A stretch of DNA of 64,000 nt, from assembly GCA_030248065.1 (NCBI GenBank), contig JASAMV010008327.1, positions 20,470 to 84,469 of the forward strand, written 5' to 3'. Below are positions 1-15,000 of the stretch, piece after piece (positions within the stretch are counted from its first letter, which is position 1; the number at the start of each line of letters is the position of its first letter). The notes beneath the pieces are model-generated. The model saw only the letters and a list, made by a program, of their open reading frames with translations. It had not been told where the DNA came from and ran no database searches. This DNA comes from Rhynchonema sp. JSB1_4 (lineage: Eukaryota; Nematoda; Chromadorea; Monhysterida; Xyalidae). A program made the translations under genes and the position numbers.

Positions 1-3000
1 TCGTGTCAAATTTTCAGACTAGCTTATACGAGGCCGAAGCCAAAGTGGATGAAGTGACCAAAACGCTCGAATCTTGTCGAACATTGCACCAGGAAAGCAA
101 AGAGGGTTGGTATTTTTGCGCATGTTGTCCTGATCTAGTAAGCTTCTAATTTCGTTGCGTCACGCATTCTTACAGACGCAGGGAAACTCCCGTTCGAAGT
201 CGAGGCAGGCAGCAAGCCACGCAGCTGATGACACACACACAGCTTGTGTGACTGAAACATTCGAAACGCACACGAGCCAGCTGCGTGGCTTGTTGACTGC
301 GTGCGCCTCGACTTCGAACGAGAGTTTCACTGCGTCTATAAAAATGCATGAGGCAACGAATTTAGAAATTTACTATACATGGCAAATTCGATGCCGTGAT
401 GCATTTATGTAACCAGTTTGATTTTTTTTCAGCTGTGGAAAGCATGCAGGCTGAACTGAACGAAACCAATGCCAAGCATGCTGAAGATCTCTGTGCCAAA
501 GGTACGCTCATGGAGATTCATGTTCTGTGCTTTACCGCCTTTCTTGTGAAGCTTCAGCCATTTATATTGACTGGCAGAATGTTTCAGCGATAGACACTTT
601 TGCGTGGCTGGCTGGCAGATGTTCGACTTTATGTATAAAAAACGCTGAGTAATTATTTTCTTGCAGATGAGTCAATTGCCAAACTGCAAGATGAACTCAA
701 GCACGCCAATGAACTGTTGTCTTCCAAACATCGAGGTTGGGCGTTAACTAGATTTATCTTTGTTGTAAAGTGTCAGGCAACTAAGACAAAAATGTTCTGA
801 TGAATAACCTTAGTTCGATTCAGAATTACGATTTTTAATTTCAATGTGTCTTGATTGACAAAAGCAACAATGTGCGAACCAACGGTGTATGGTAGACGGT
901 CGGGCAAAGCACATTTGAGCAGGACCATTTTGAGCAGGTGAAAAAGAGCAGAGTCCAAAATGGCAGAATCTAAAGACGAGAAGGCCTTAGCCCAAGCCAA
1001 AGCCCAAACACAAAACTAATCTTAAGCCTAATTATAAAAATGGAAAGGGACAGATAATATTATCATAGAGAAGACACCAAAAAAGGAGAGGAGAAAGGAA
1101 AAAAAAAGAAAAAAAAAAGAAAAAGAAAAAAAAGGAGAAAAAAAAAAAAAAAAGTAAAAAAAAAAAAAAAACAAAAAAACAAAAACCAAACCCCACCCAA
1201 AACAAAGAAAAAAAAAAACCAACCACACCACTTCACCAAAAAAAAAAAAAAAAAATAACGAAAGAAGAAAAAATAACACAATAAACTCCAAAAGACAGCA
1301 CCAAACAACCCCTCACACCCCCCCCTGATAAGCCTAAGCCTGATACCAAAATCAGGCTTAGCCAAAGCCACTGGAACAAAATAAGTGCCCTGCTCTTTTT
1401 CACTTGCTCAAATGCGCTTTGCTCAATTGCCCGGCCACCGTATGGTACGGTATAAGAACGCAACCAAATACGAACTGAAATAGCATTAAAATGGAATCGA
1501 ACCGAAAATACGCTGTGTGAAACGCCTGTCATGAAATAACAGAGAAGATGTTTCGTGTTTCACGTAAACTATGTTTTGCATCGTATTTGGCAATTAGTCC
1601 TTGATGGAGGGCGTCCTGACACCAAATAATCAATTTAAGTAATTAAAAGTGCTTCAGTGATGCTGTCGGACGATGAGATCGCTGAATTATCACCGGGCGC
1701 TGCTGCGGCTAGTCGGTTGATCAAACAAGGTTATCGCGAAAAACAAATTTTTTTATATTTTTTGAATTTTGTTTGAATTTATTATTGTTTTTTATATAGT
1801 TGTTCATTGTATATGCTTTATAGTTTATTTTTTCAAAATAGGCTAGCGGCAAGAACGTAGTGTAATGAAAACGGCTTGTAGCTTTGTTCTTCTGAAGTGC
1901 CAATTTATCAGCTTTTTGGCCTAAATGTATAATTTTTGAGGGTTTGCGCCACTAAATTGGAAAATTTACTTGCCTTGTAAATAATTTAGCAGCTTAAAAA
2001 CCTGCAAATTTGGTAAAAAAAAGATCTATGACGCCAGGCATCACCCTGACGTCGATTTACCGCGAGCACGTGAAAGCAGTTGATGAGCTGCACGCGCAGA
2101 AAGCTGAGAACACACGACTGCAGAAGTATTTTAATGAACTGGTGCAGGTATGTATGGGCTATAGGGTTAGAGGTGTGGGTACCCGACACCCGACATCTGG
2201 AGACACCCGACACCTATAGTTTTTTCGGCACCCGACACCCGACATCTCTCTAACCCTAAGGGCTACATTCATATTTTTATTTTGTGCTTTTTACTTCGTT
2301 CGACCAGTTTCGGTACATCTTGAGTGACCATTCAAAATCAAATGCAAGTCGCGATTTTTATCGTTGTTTTCTTTCAACAGGACATCCAAAACAAAGCGCC
2401 GATCTTGCGCCAACAGAAACTCGACTATGAGCAAACGTTGGACATGTGTCAACGATTGAGACATCAGCTCGCCTGTGTGGATCGGGAGGAAAAGGTAAAA
2501 TCAACTGAAATGATCGTTTGTTAAATTTTTGAAAATAAAATTTAAAACAAACATTTTCAGGAGCTGAAACTGACCAAAGACAACAGCGACCGAGAGTTGG
2601 CGTACACCAAGGCTGAACTGGAACGATATCAACGCGACGTGAAGGACTTGAACAATCAGGTGATTGTTTGTGGATTGTTTTATGGATGTTTTTTATGTTT
2701 GTGAACGGGTCAAGTGCGATAAGATATCCCAGGAGGGGGCTGAACTCAGCGAGTTGCAAGATGCCAGATACCTACTCCAAATGGTCGAAAAAAAGGATGT
2801 TTTTGCGTGCATTTTCAGTGCAAGAATCGGCAGAATGCAGGCCCAGCAACAAAAACGGCTATTTTTTGTGTATATGTTTTCGCGGTCGGGCAGGGCATCC
2901 GAGGTCGAAAAACAACCATTTCCCCCATAGAAATCATAAATATACTGGTGCAAGATGACATGATGCATGATTGATACCCTTTGGCGGTGGCATGGCAGCC

Positions 3001-6000
3001 CCCAGGCACTACACTGGTCTTTGCTGAACTTTCAGCTGGTAAAGTGTGCGAGTTCGTTGTTATCGCCCCGAATACTCAATTGCAGATACGCCATCTGCTG
3101 CGTAGCATCGAGCTGCAGCGACAGGGCCTGTCCGAACAGGAATGCAGTGACGGACGGGCCACGTCACCTGCCTCGTTGCTCATGTTCAGGTTGGTTTTTT
3201 TGAAAAAAAAAGAAAAACTTGCGAGGAAGATTGTGTTTCTTGTGTCACTCGTGAATTTCGTTAATTTTGTTGCATTTGTGCGTTGTGGAGTGCCTAATGG
3301 CATGACAGATACACTCCGATGTTTCTGTTGGTTGTCGTTGACTAAAACTGTTGATCTCCGGGTTGCAGACAAATGAAAGTGCAATACTATCATTATTACT
3401 GAAATTTCTTAGATCTAACACCCGAAGATGAACACCTTAGTTATGTCTTTGCTCGTTTTTCCCAGCAACATCGACGAACTACAACAAACCAATCAACGTC
3501 TGATGTCCGAACTGCGCGAGGCGCAAGTGAAACGCGACGAAATGGTGAAAGCCGCGCAGGAAGCCGAGTACGGAATATTTTCTCTTAATTTGCACTTTAT
3601 TTTCTCTTAAATATTATTTTTCTGCCCAGAATGAACGAGCTGAAACGCGACCTACGAAAGTACGAACAGGAAGTGGCGAGTATTCGGACGCATTACGAGA
3701 AACAGCGCGTCGCTTTGGATAGTGTGTGTGAGCAGAGGGATAGATACAAGAAGTTGTTGGAAACGTCGAAGAATAGACCGGATGCGGGAGACGTGGTTCG
3801 TGTGGTGAGGGATAAAATGTACATTTGTGGGCTAAGGAAACCGTTTTTTGTCCGCAAAAAAGCCGTTTGTTTCCCGAGACCGGAAAAATACGTGCTTCCG
3901 TCCTGAAATTTTTCCAAGTGGTAACTTTTGAGAAAAAACGGCTTGTAGAACAAGCTCCGAGTGCATTTGTAGCATGTCGCAGCCAATTCCTGACAAAATT
4001 TTTTGAACATAGGCGTCTATGGACATGGCATGGTTATCCTGAAGTATTGGAAAATATAAAAAAACTGTTTTTTTTCCAAAAGAAACACGTTTTATATTTT
4101 GCGGAAAAATACACAATCATAGCAATTTGGTAAATCTGGGGTGCGGGCAAAACAGCACTTTCGCTCTTTGTCTTGTCCCGGACTCCGGCCCGGCCATGGG
4201 CCTGCCCTGCCGTTAATAGTACTGTAACAGCAGTGAGTTTTGCCCGTTTCGGCCTGTTTTCACAGACGGGCGAGGCATCAGGCCTCGTCGGTGAGAACAT
4301 CTCTGGCCGTTTTTTTATATCTACTCTTCCATCCCAACCTGTCTCTATAATGTGTTTATGCCTACACATAAATGTTTCACCGCACTTGTAAAGCCAGACG
4401 GTGGATGACGCAGATAATATTTTCCCATTTTCTATCAGAACAACCAAAAATAAAAACTTCAAGAATTTAAACGGGTTCGCGAATACAAACCCCACATATG
4501 ACACACACCAATTCGCACAACCAACCCACAAGAACGGGATGGTGGCGTCCAATATCGTGAGCCATGAAGCCAGTGATGCAGTTAATTCGGCCAACTAATA
4601 CCCAACCTGTCGCTATTGGTCAAGGCCGTAAAAATGTTTCACCACAGCTATAATCCTGCTGGTAATAATGCAGCGTTAATCCCGTCACCTGTGTTGTTTT
4701 AACGCCAAACAAACCAAAAAGAAATTCGAACTCAAACATACTACATGTATCAATCGAAAGCTGTATACTGTTTTGATTGAACATCAGAGAACAATATTAT
4801 TATTCTTTTCCAGAACCAAACAACTTCAAAATCGGTCCCGTTGAGTTCTGATGATCCGGTGCTGAATGAACGAATTGAGAATTTGCAAAAAGACTTGGAG
4901 AAGACGGAGAAGGAGTACAGTTTGTATCGCAGTGAGAGTGTGCAAAGAGAGAAGTGAGTTGTTTCGAAGCCGATTTTTGTGATTGTTTCTGTGGATTTGC
5001 CATTTAGGTAGGTCTAGATTGGCTGCCGTTGACGTTTTAGCGTGATCACTGATTTTTAACAGTAGTTGAACCAAAAGTGTTTTCAGAAAGATAAAAAACG
5101 CTGTGTTTAAAGTTAAAATCGAAAAAGGTTGATTTATTTTTATAGAATGCTGCAAGATAGAATCGACGCTTCGCAGAGAGAATTCAGTCTGCTGCAATCA
5201 GCGCAGGCCAAGCTGCAAGCCGAACTCACGTATCAACAAGAGAGATTCAAGGTTTGCGTTTATGTTTAGGCTATGTTCCAGTCGGTCATCCGATGTCCTG
5301 ACGTGGTTGGACCGGCCACTGTCGAATTTGAGGGTGTCGTCGTATTTGCAACCGTAGTGGAACCTGGAAAGTGTGACTGTAGCAGTAACGGTAGCGCTTC
5401 CTGTTCCTGCTACGCCGCGTCTGCCCACGAATCATCGTTATGCGAAATTCCAATTTCTTTCACCAAATTTGTATGTTTTAATTCAAAATGCACTTTTACA
5501 TAATTTATTCAGGTGATCGCCGCCAATACCGAATCATACAAGCGTGAATTGGATGTTTACAAAGAGAAAGTCAACGGACTGAACACGTCAATCGGGCAGT
5601 ATGAACACAGGGTTCGTGTCTTACTCGATTAATGCAGCAAAAAGACGAAAATAATATGTTTCCCTGCCATCAGGAACATACGTACATAGTATAATTTTTT
5701 TGAAAAATCATGAGTTAAAAAGTATCTTTGAGCCCTGAAAAGTATTTTTTCACACAAGGCTTTGTTGCTGCAAGCTCGCGCATCCATTCTTCGCAGGACA
5801 CCTCTTGAGAATAATAAAAAAAAACAATTCTGACGCAACAAATGCAAAATGCCGGCGTTGGTCAAATTTTGGATTTGTCATCGAAAACTTGCCAGATCTC
5901 TGTCAGTCGTCTTGTGACATTATTGCCCAAAAGCACTACAGATGGCATGCTTACAGACGAAAGAACTAACGAACGAACTGGTTAACACGCGACAAGAATT

Positions 6001-9000
6001 GGCCGGCCATCGAGTGGAAGTGAAAGTCACCAAGGAGGCATTGGGTTCGCGTTGTGTTTTGTTGATTTTTATATTTTTTTGCTTTTTTTATTCATGTTGT
6101 ATGAAACTATGATAAAAAATAAAATAACTTCGTTCTTTCCAGAGACGGCGCGGTCAACGGAACGAAAATTGACGGCCGAAATGCACGTGTTGCGTCAGGA
6201 AGACAGACGGCACACGGAACTGATTGATCAATTGAAATCGGTGCAGGTTTGTGTTGCTCGTGTTTGGTTCATTCGCTGTTCGACGTGTTGTAGTGATATG
6301 GAAGGCATTATTTCAAATTGGTCAGAATGTATTTATGGGTGTTGTGAAACAGTTTCGGTTGTCTTATCATGCTGCGAAAAATGAGTTCGTCCACAACAGG
6401 TCAACTCAGTGAACGAGAATATTGATTTCTTGTAAGATTGGGAACCTGACAAATTCTGTGCGTATTTTTTTGTCTCACTCATTTGCCCGAAATAACTTCC
6501 AGAACCGTCTAAAGCTGGTGGAGAGTTCAACGAATGTCAGCTTGGAGAATAAAATCACAAATCTGACTGCGGAACGGGACAAATTGCTGAAGTTGTTGGA
6601 TACCACTAATGAACAACACAAACAGTACATCGCTGACACGGCGGTGGGTTTGCTTGCACATAGTTTTCACTTTTGGATTTATTTTTCCAACGTAATTCTG
6701 GTCAGGCTCTGATTTTTGCGTTGATTTGTTTGCCTGTTGAACTTAGATCCTTTTAGCCGGAAATGTTTTCAGCGTTCATGTTAGTTCGATCGTGTTGAAA
6801 TTTATGGTTTGATTTCGGCTCGGATGACGCTTATTTACAAAAAAATCATATTTTTGTCCAGAAAAAGACGACGGCGTTGCAAGGCGAGCTGGACGAGTTG
6901 CGTGCACAATTCAGCGCGCAAACGAAAGAGTTGGATTTCAGCAGATCACAATTGGAGGCGAATGAGGATAAATTGGCGAAGACCGCGCATGAATTGATCC
7001 AGCTGAGAAGCTCGTCCAATGGTTGGTGCAATTTTCGGCTTTTGGTTTGTTCTTTTCAATTTATTTTTGATATTGACGCCCCGAATTTGAAATTTTCGCG
7101 TCTATTTCTCGTTTTCTTTTTTGATTTTTTTATTTGGGGAAGTACAGATATCGAAAGCAACCTTCATGTTATCAGAAGCGATATATAGCTTGTCATTGAA
7201 ACATTTAGTCTGGCGCAAACCTCCGTCTTTTTTTGGCTGTCTGTCTGTAAAATTCTCAAACTGACGGGTTTTCGTTAGCTTCACATTCCTACTGTTGTGA
7301 AAAAAAGACCTAATACGAAGACGATTCCATTATTATCAATATTATAAATGCCGCAATCATTCTCAATCGTTCATCACCCGTCACAGACCCGAGCAAGGAA
7401 CGTTACCAGGGTGCGGCCGAGCAGTTGACGATTCGACTCAATTACCTCGAAGTGCAGTACAAGGCGTTGGAGACGAAGAACGCTGAGCAGGCGGAGGAGT
7501 TGAAGAGAAAGCAGGTGGGTGTGGGTGGAGGAAGATGATTTTGGTTTCGTGCGTTGGTGTGGTTGCATCAAACTTGGTGATCGCGATCGGTGCCGTCTTC
7601 ATGCTTGATTGATTGATTGCCAGCGAACGAGTGTTGTATAGTCCAATCACGAGCTCATGAGACCCATATTATGGTCGCACGTATTTCGAAACTGTTCGAA
7701 AACAAAAGACCGAGAAATCGACAATGCATAAGCGCGCTCAATTTCTCTTTCTTTTGTTTTCGAAAAGTGTTGAAACACGTGGCACCGTGACGCCGGTCTC
7801 ATGAGCTCATGGTAGGACTACGGCCGCTACACAGCTGGTCACTCACTGAAGATATCGGCCAACGACGTTGTACGCTGAATCGGGTTGCTCGGTCTTGATC
7901 GCATGACTGTTTCACTTTTTTGTGACCAAAGTAAATCTGTTTTCGGATTCCTTCCGAAGCAGCGTTTATACTGTTCGATGTTCTGTTCGCTGCTGTGACC
8001 AGTGGTGTCGTTTAGGGGGGGGTTGGGGGGAGGGGGTTACCCTCTGGTATGGGGTGTGGGAAATCGGCCGCGGGTATGGGGTATGAGAAATTTTTTACTT
8101 TTGGAACAAGCACCAACTAAGAAATGACTTTTTGACCCCGAGAAATACCAAAATTAACCATTTTTGCCTAAAAATGTCAAAAAATCGCTTGCTGCCGCAT
8201 TAAAACTCTGTTTTAGGCACCTTTAGACCACCTGTTTGTACTGTTAGAAGATTTTTGGGGTCATTTTTTCAGAAACTCCCTCGGGTATGGGAAATTTTTG
8301 ATTTTCGGCGTGCGTATGGGAAATTTCCCGAAAATTGGGCTGGGTATGGGAAAATTTCGATTTATGAACGACACCACTGGCTGTGACACGTATAATAAAT
8401 TTTGAAGTGTTGAATGCTGATGAAAACGGCGGCATGACAGAATTGATTCGGATAGGATAGGAACGATCGCTAACTTTTGGCCACTGACCAATCAATATCT
8501 GCCTTAATTTTCAATTTTTTTCGAATTTCTTTCCATTTATTTGCAGGCTGAACTGGATCGTTATGAGAGCTCGGTGAAAACTTTCGAAACCAGTCTAACG
8601 GAGAAACACAAGGTAACGGATGATTTTCTTTTCCATTTGATTTGTGAGTTTTTTCTCTTTCTTTCCATTCAGCTCGAGTCGGCCGAAAGGGATCGTCTGT
8701 TGGAAGAGATAGAGTCGCTGAAGAACCGCCTTCACGAATCAGGCGAACTGTCGACCGAATTACGGCGGCAATTTGAAAATCAGAATGAACGGATCAGGGA
8801 AATGAGAGATCAGAATGAAGTCGATGTGAATAGGGCCGCGCAGGTTTGGACTGGGAAGTGCTTTGTTTTGTATATTTTTGTGTTTTTTCTTCACGTTGTT
8901 TTACACGAGTGCCATTATTTGCAATAATTGCATTTCAAATTATCCATTTCCTACATGCTCGGATCGAAACATTCCCTGCTGCTTTTTTAAGCTTTTAAGC

Positions 9001-12000
9001 TCTTTGCACTTTCAGGAGAAAACTGCTCTCGAGCAACGGTTGACGGTATTGGGTCAAAATCTTGAAGACTCGGAGCAGAAATACAAAGAAGCCTGTGCGG
9101 AAAGGGATACAACTGCGGCGAGATTGACTGAGGTGGGGGTTGTGGTGACGAGGCAATGATCTCAGGATCAGGCGCACCCCATGGACATATCTATTATCTA
9201 TCTGTGGACTGTCTTTGGCGCGTGAAATAATAACCCGTATTACCATTACTATAGGTAATCACTATTTCTTGACCATTTTAATTTTCGGGATGTTTTTTCG
9301 GCTGCGCCATTTCGGTTTGGATTACTGCGACAGGAAACGTTAGTTGTTACGCTCAACCGCTCATATATACCAGCTGTGAAACATTCTAGTTTCTCAATTT
9401 ACACAGATGCAATCCAAGTACGATTCAACGTGCGCCGAATTGCAACAGCGGAGTGCGGCGTTGGATGAACAAAAGTTGAACGGGGATGCACTGACGCGGC
9501 AAGTGGCTGAAAAACAACAGTTGTTGAGCGAAACACAGGCCAGCGTGATGGCGCTGCAGGTCAGCCGGTCGGCGCGTCTAGTTTTTAATTTTGTGGCACC
9601 GTTTGGCAAGTTGGTGAAATCGTTGGTTTGCTGAAACCGAAATAACTTCCAAGTGCGCGACCACTACGTTGCATCAAGTTCATTTTTTTCTAAAAATTGT
9701 TGTACTCCAATTGGAATGTCTATGAATATAAATAAACCCTGTCATCAGATAAGATATCAGAGTTGAAATTAATTTCGGCTTTTTAGAATAGCGATTAAAC
9801 GTTTCCTCCCAATTTTGCTTGGAGCTAGATTTTAATTTGTTTGGTGATCTACGATAGAGGCTAACTTTTATTGTATGTACTGTATGTTAGTTCCAGCGAA
9901 TGCTAAAGCTTGCGATAAGCAAAGTATGTTTATGTTTCATGTAAAAGGTAAAAATAAAAAGGGAATTTTAGTTTAGGACCGATCGGATCACTCACAATCG
10001 GCAACATTTAGATTATCGTTGTTTTATAGACCTCGCTGAACACGCACAAGCACGACACCGAAGCTGTCAAACAACAACTGATTGACGAACTAACACTGTT
10101 GAAAGAACGAAATGCGAAACTGTGCGATGAAACACAATCGGTTAGCTGAAATATTTATGTGATAATTTTTACTCTTTTTTTCCGTGGCATACGGGAGTGT
10201 TTGTTGCATGCGTTTTCATTGGTTGTGCTATCTGGATGCAAATGATCGTTTTGTTCAAAGACCAGGTTTACGTGGCGGTGAGAAAACATTTTCACCCATT
10301 GTCTCAGTCTGTGCCTTTGCTTTATCTATTTCAAGCCTGAAATTCCGTGATCAGATGTAACGAGCATCAAAACACAACATTTTTCTCACCAAAAACTTCC
10401 AATGTCAAAATTTTGCTACTCAAAACGTGCGAATTTAATTTATTTACAGCTTGCCAATGAAGTCAGTGTGTTGAAACGTCACGTCGACAGTTCGAGTGTG
10501 AGTGCAGCCGGCGGTGAAACATCATCCAGCGAGGTATCAGCCTTGAACGAGGTTAGTGGATGTGTTTGGAGTGATTTGTTTGGTTGATTTTGACTTTCGA
10601 AATCAGTTTTGTTTCCATGAACTTAGTGGCACACTTTTGTTATGGATATATGATTGGACATTTTTGTGTTGGGTATGACAACAAGACAACAAGAATGCTT
10701 CAAGTGCACTGTCTTTTGTTGACAACGGAAAACATTTTTGACTTTGTCAACATGCTGGCTGATTCTTCATGAGCCAGTGCAGATCTGGGGTCCGATCACG
10801 TTTCTGTTGACAGATCGATTCATGTTCTTGTTGAAAAGATCGAAAATTGAGCAAGAATTTATCAAACAATTTCATAAAAAACGGAATATTTGTTTCTGCA
10901 GACAATGAAATACCTGCGCGACGATAAAGAAGCGGCGGAGCAGAAAGCGGAGAAATTCGAATTCGACCTATGTCAGGCGCAGTGCCGCGTACAGGCCTTG
11001 GAAGAACAGGCAACAATCAGACTCAAAGATTTGGAAACGGCGAAGCGAGATGTGCAAGTGGGTAAAAAATAGTTGTAATTGTTTGTCTAGGCTGTAAAAT
11101 TTTGATATTTTTGAATTGCCAAATTTGGTACGATGTTCGTTTTGCGTGACTAATTGAAATGTGATCTGATTTTCACATACTTGGGGATTGCGTTCATTGC
11201 ACCGACGGACCGACCACTGGTGTTGGAGGGAAGGGGTGGGGTCCCCCCAAGGTACAGTAAGCTGCGATTTTTGGCTCAAAATGATATAAAATCGGTATTT
11301 TTTACTCCAAATAGACGAAAAATCCCGCGCTACGCGCAAAATTAGCGTTTTAGAGTACATTTCCATCAATATTTATACCGAAAAAATTTTGTTCCCACTA
11401 GCTCGGCGCAGTAGGAAGGTTGCCGCCCCACATTTTTGGTGGTACAGTAGGTTGCCGCCCCGCACCACTGGGACAGACCCCTGCAGTGGCGGATCCAGCT
11501 TTTGTTCAAGGGAGGGGCCAAATCCAAAAGTCATTTTTGTCCAGTGCTTGTCCCGTTTTTTTTGAAAAGTCGTTTTTATCCTGTGCTTGTTCCGAATTTG
11601 GCAATTTTTAAACCAAAAGCGATGCCAAATATGACGTAGCGTGCAAAATTTTGGCCCTTTTAGCAATCTATTTTCCTTGACAATGTGTGTATCTAACGTT
11701 AAAAGTTAGTTAAGGTCGAATCCAGAGTTAAAATCGTTCGTTTTATTGGTTCCTAGATCATGCCCCCTCCATTGTCCACTTGGACCAAAGGAGAGGGGCG
11801 GCCCCTGGACCTCCCCTGGATCCGCCCTCCCTTGGTATGCTGGCTGGCAGGCAAGACGAACACACTCCAAATTTGCTCGACCTGTAAATTTGACTTTGTG
11901 TCGTCTCGTTTTCACTGCACCCAAATACGTTCAAGCGATAAGGTAGCACAAGACACTGTGCAATACCAATTTCAAAGAAAGGTGATTTTGCAATTCGGCT

Positions 12001-15000
12001 TGACTTTGTTTTCATTATTAACGTTATCAAAAAGGGATGTTCACTACCCCAGTATGAATGGCTTCCGATTAAAACCGGTTGCTGAAACATTTTGCTTCGG
12101 CAAATGCATCTTGAGAAACGTTGGAATTCCGTGTTTCCTCATTAAAAAACGGAACAATAAAAGTTGGGGGTGATTTTCAGAAAGCGCAAGAGCAACTGGC
12201 TGACTACGCAGCGCTGCAGCAGAAACTACAGTCGTTGCAGAGTGTGCAGTCAACGGCAGCTGAGTTGGAAAAGATCAATATTGAGCTCGAGGTCGGCTGG
12301 CGATCTTTTTTTGACTCATAAATATTATTATGTATGGTTGCTCTTTCATTTGCCTCCGCTATGCCGACTGGTATTTCTAGTTTTTGGTTTCGTGATTTTT
12401 TCGATTTTTGTGTCTACCCGCAACGGAACAGTATCGCAGCACCAGGTGAACGGTTGTCTTACCTATCTGGTGTGAGTGAAACATTTTCTAATCGCACAGT
12501 ATAATCGCATATCGCGTATGTCTCGACAAAAAATCCAGTTTTTTTTTTAAATTGTACATTCATTTTTTTCCAGTCGCAACTCAATGATCTCACAGCCAAG
12601 TCCGACCAACTCACCGCACAGCTGATGGCGGAGACAAAAGACAAACAACAGGCCGAAGCTCGTGTGGTGCAATTGACAGGGGAACGGGCACAGGCCATGG
12701 AGCAGACGAAAGTGTTGGAGGTATCGGGCTGGGTTGTTGTGTGGTTTGGTGTTTGGATGATGAATTGAATTTGGGAAATTTTGTGGACTTATTATGTACA
12801 TATTGTGCAGTGGCGGATCCAGGTTTTGGCATGGGGGGGGCAAATCCCAAAAGTCATTTTTGCCTAGTGCATGTTTGATTTTTCAAAAATCGTTTTTATC
12901 CAGTGCTTGTTTTAATTGGGCGAATTTAAGCTGAATAGCACGGATTTTTTTGCGCTTTTTGCACGAGCGACGGCCACCTTTCAATTACACGGTTCAGTTA
13001 AATTCTATTTCAATTAAATTTCCAATGTAGGTCGGTCATGTGCAGCAATATTCCAAAAACGCAGTTTTCTGCCACAACAATAGATATACAGTATATGGAC
13101 AAAAAATTGCACCGATCGATTGTAAGCTCAAGCGACTAACCATGATACGGTTGCAGGCGCGCAACAAAGAACTAATGGATGAGAGGACAAATTTGGACCG
13201 TGCCGCTTCGCAGGCTCAACAGTGAGTGATTTTTCTGTTTCATGTTTTATTTTGTTGTTGGATGGAAGGGACGCGAATTGGTAAACTGAGAATTTATTTT
13301 TTTTGAATTCAATGGAACATTTTCGATTTCTGATTCTGAGTTGACAACAAAATCAATAATGTTTTCTGGCTTCGGTAAATTATTGCAAAGCGCTGCTATT
13401 GTGTTATGAATGTAGGCACGATATAAGATTCAAACCGTCTCAAACGAGATCACCAACATTTGCTTGGTTGCAGGGCTCAATCAGAGGCCGGTGCGCTGAA
13501 ACAGGCAATAATTGACAGAGAAAATCAATTGAACAAGCTGAAAAACGAACTCGAAAATGTCACGGCTGAGCTGGCAACGCACAAGTTTGTGTTCTTTTCG
13601 TTATCCATGTTAATTTCTCAAACATTTTTGCCTTTTTTATTGAATTTGCTATTTTTCTCAGGTCGCATGCAATCGACCTGACGGAGAAAATAGAAGTGAT
13701 GCAACAGGTGTCAAAGAACAATGCAGCCACAATTCAACAGGTTCGTTATTTTTTTTACCAATTTGTGGCGAAAAAAAACGTGGTGAGAAAAATTATAAGT
13801 TTCTCGGAAATATTTCCAGTTGCGAACGGTGGGCCGTAATTACAAGACGAAGTTTGTGGACTTGCACGAAAAGTATGAACAGCTGAAGACACAGCTGCCG
13901 GAGGGACAGGGAGTGGCGTCGCCTGTAGTCAGCGTCAGTGCTTCCGCATCGGTTTGTTGTATAGTTTGCTATAGGTTTTGTGCCTGTGGGTCTTGTTGAT
14001 TGCATGTTTTGAATCCACTCAGTGGTGTCGTTGGGGGGGAAGGGGGGGTTACCCCCCTTGGTATCCGGTATCCGGTATCTTGATTTTTTCACCCAGGGGT
14101 ATCCGGTATCCTGACTTTTTGTCCAGGGGTATCCTACCCTAAAATTTTTTTTCGAAAACCGTAAAAATCGCCCATTTTTACCTCCAAAATGCTCAAAATC
14201 GCTTGCTAGGGCAAGCATAACCCCCAAAATGACCATTTTTGCGCTTTCAACACCGATTTTGCTCGATTTTCCTCTTAAAAAATTGACCTTTTTTGAACAA
14301 GCCCCCCTGGGTATCCGAGATTTTTTATTTTAGGGAGCAACCCCCCCTGGTATCCGAGATTTTTCATTTTGGGTATCCGGTATCCGAAAATTTTGGATTT
14401 TGGGTATCCGGTATCCTGACTTTTTGATTTCCCAACGACACCACTGAATCCACTTACGCTTTTGTAGTAACGGTGACACATCAAGCAAAAACCTGCCACT
14501 GCTTATGGGGTTTGCCGATCAGAATTCATTATGACAAGCAATTTGGTGCTTAGGCATTGTTTATTTCACAGCAACCGTTACGAATCCCAGAATGTTACAA
14601 ACGTGCAAAAAAACTGTTTTTGACTGGATTTGAATTTTTCATCATTATGTCAGGCCGAAACGCAGCCAACGGAAGAAACAGCCGCGGCCTCGGAGAAACA
14701 GGACGATCAGAAATCGCTGAAAAAAATGATTGAACTGCTCAGCAAGGTGTTCATTGCGATTTATGCGTTTTTGCAGTTTTTTGAGAGGGTGATGATTCGT
14801 GCTGAACTTGGTCATGTCCGTTTCAGGAACAAGCACAGAGCAAAGAGTGGGTAGCGAAGAGCGCCAAGCAAGTCTCGGAACTGAAAGGTGATCTTTTGGC
14901 TTGTGTGATTTTTTTGATTTATTTTGATCGTTTCTTAACTGCCCTTTTTGACCCTTATTCTTTTCTTCATGTTTTGTTGACAACTATTAGTTTTGTTGGT

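Noticed and set aside
1028..1371. Three overlapping minus-strand frames rich in Phe, Trp and Leu
   Set aside because: They are translations of the poly-A/G block inside a MITE in a TPR intron; no real protein composition and no splice support.
2164..2259. GGGTTAG and CTAACCC looking like telomere repeats
   Set aside because: Only one unit at each end in inverted orientation; better explained as transposon termini than interstitial telomere.
11746..12173. Open frames at 11.7-12.2 kb on both strands
   Set aside because: They cover a MITE end and intron; the real exon begins at 12181 in another frame with a clear acceptor.
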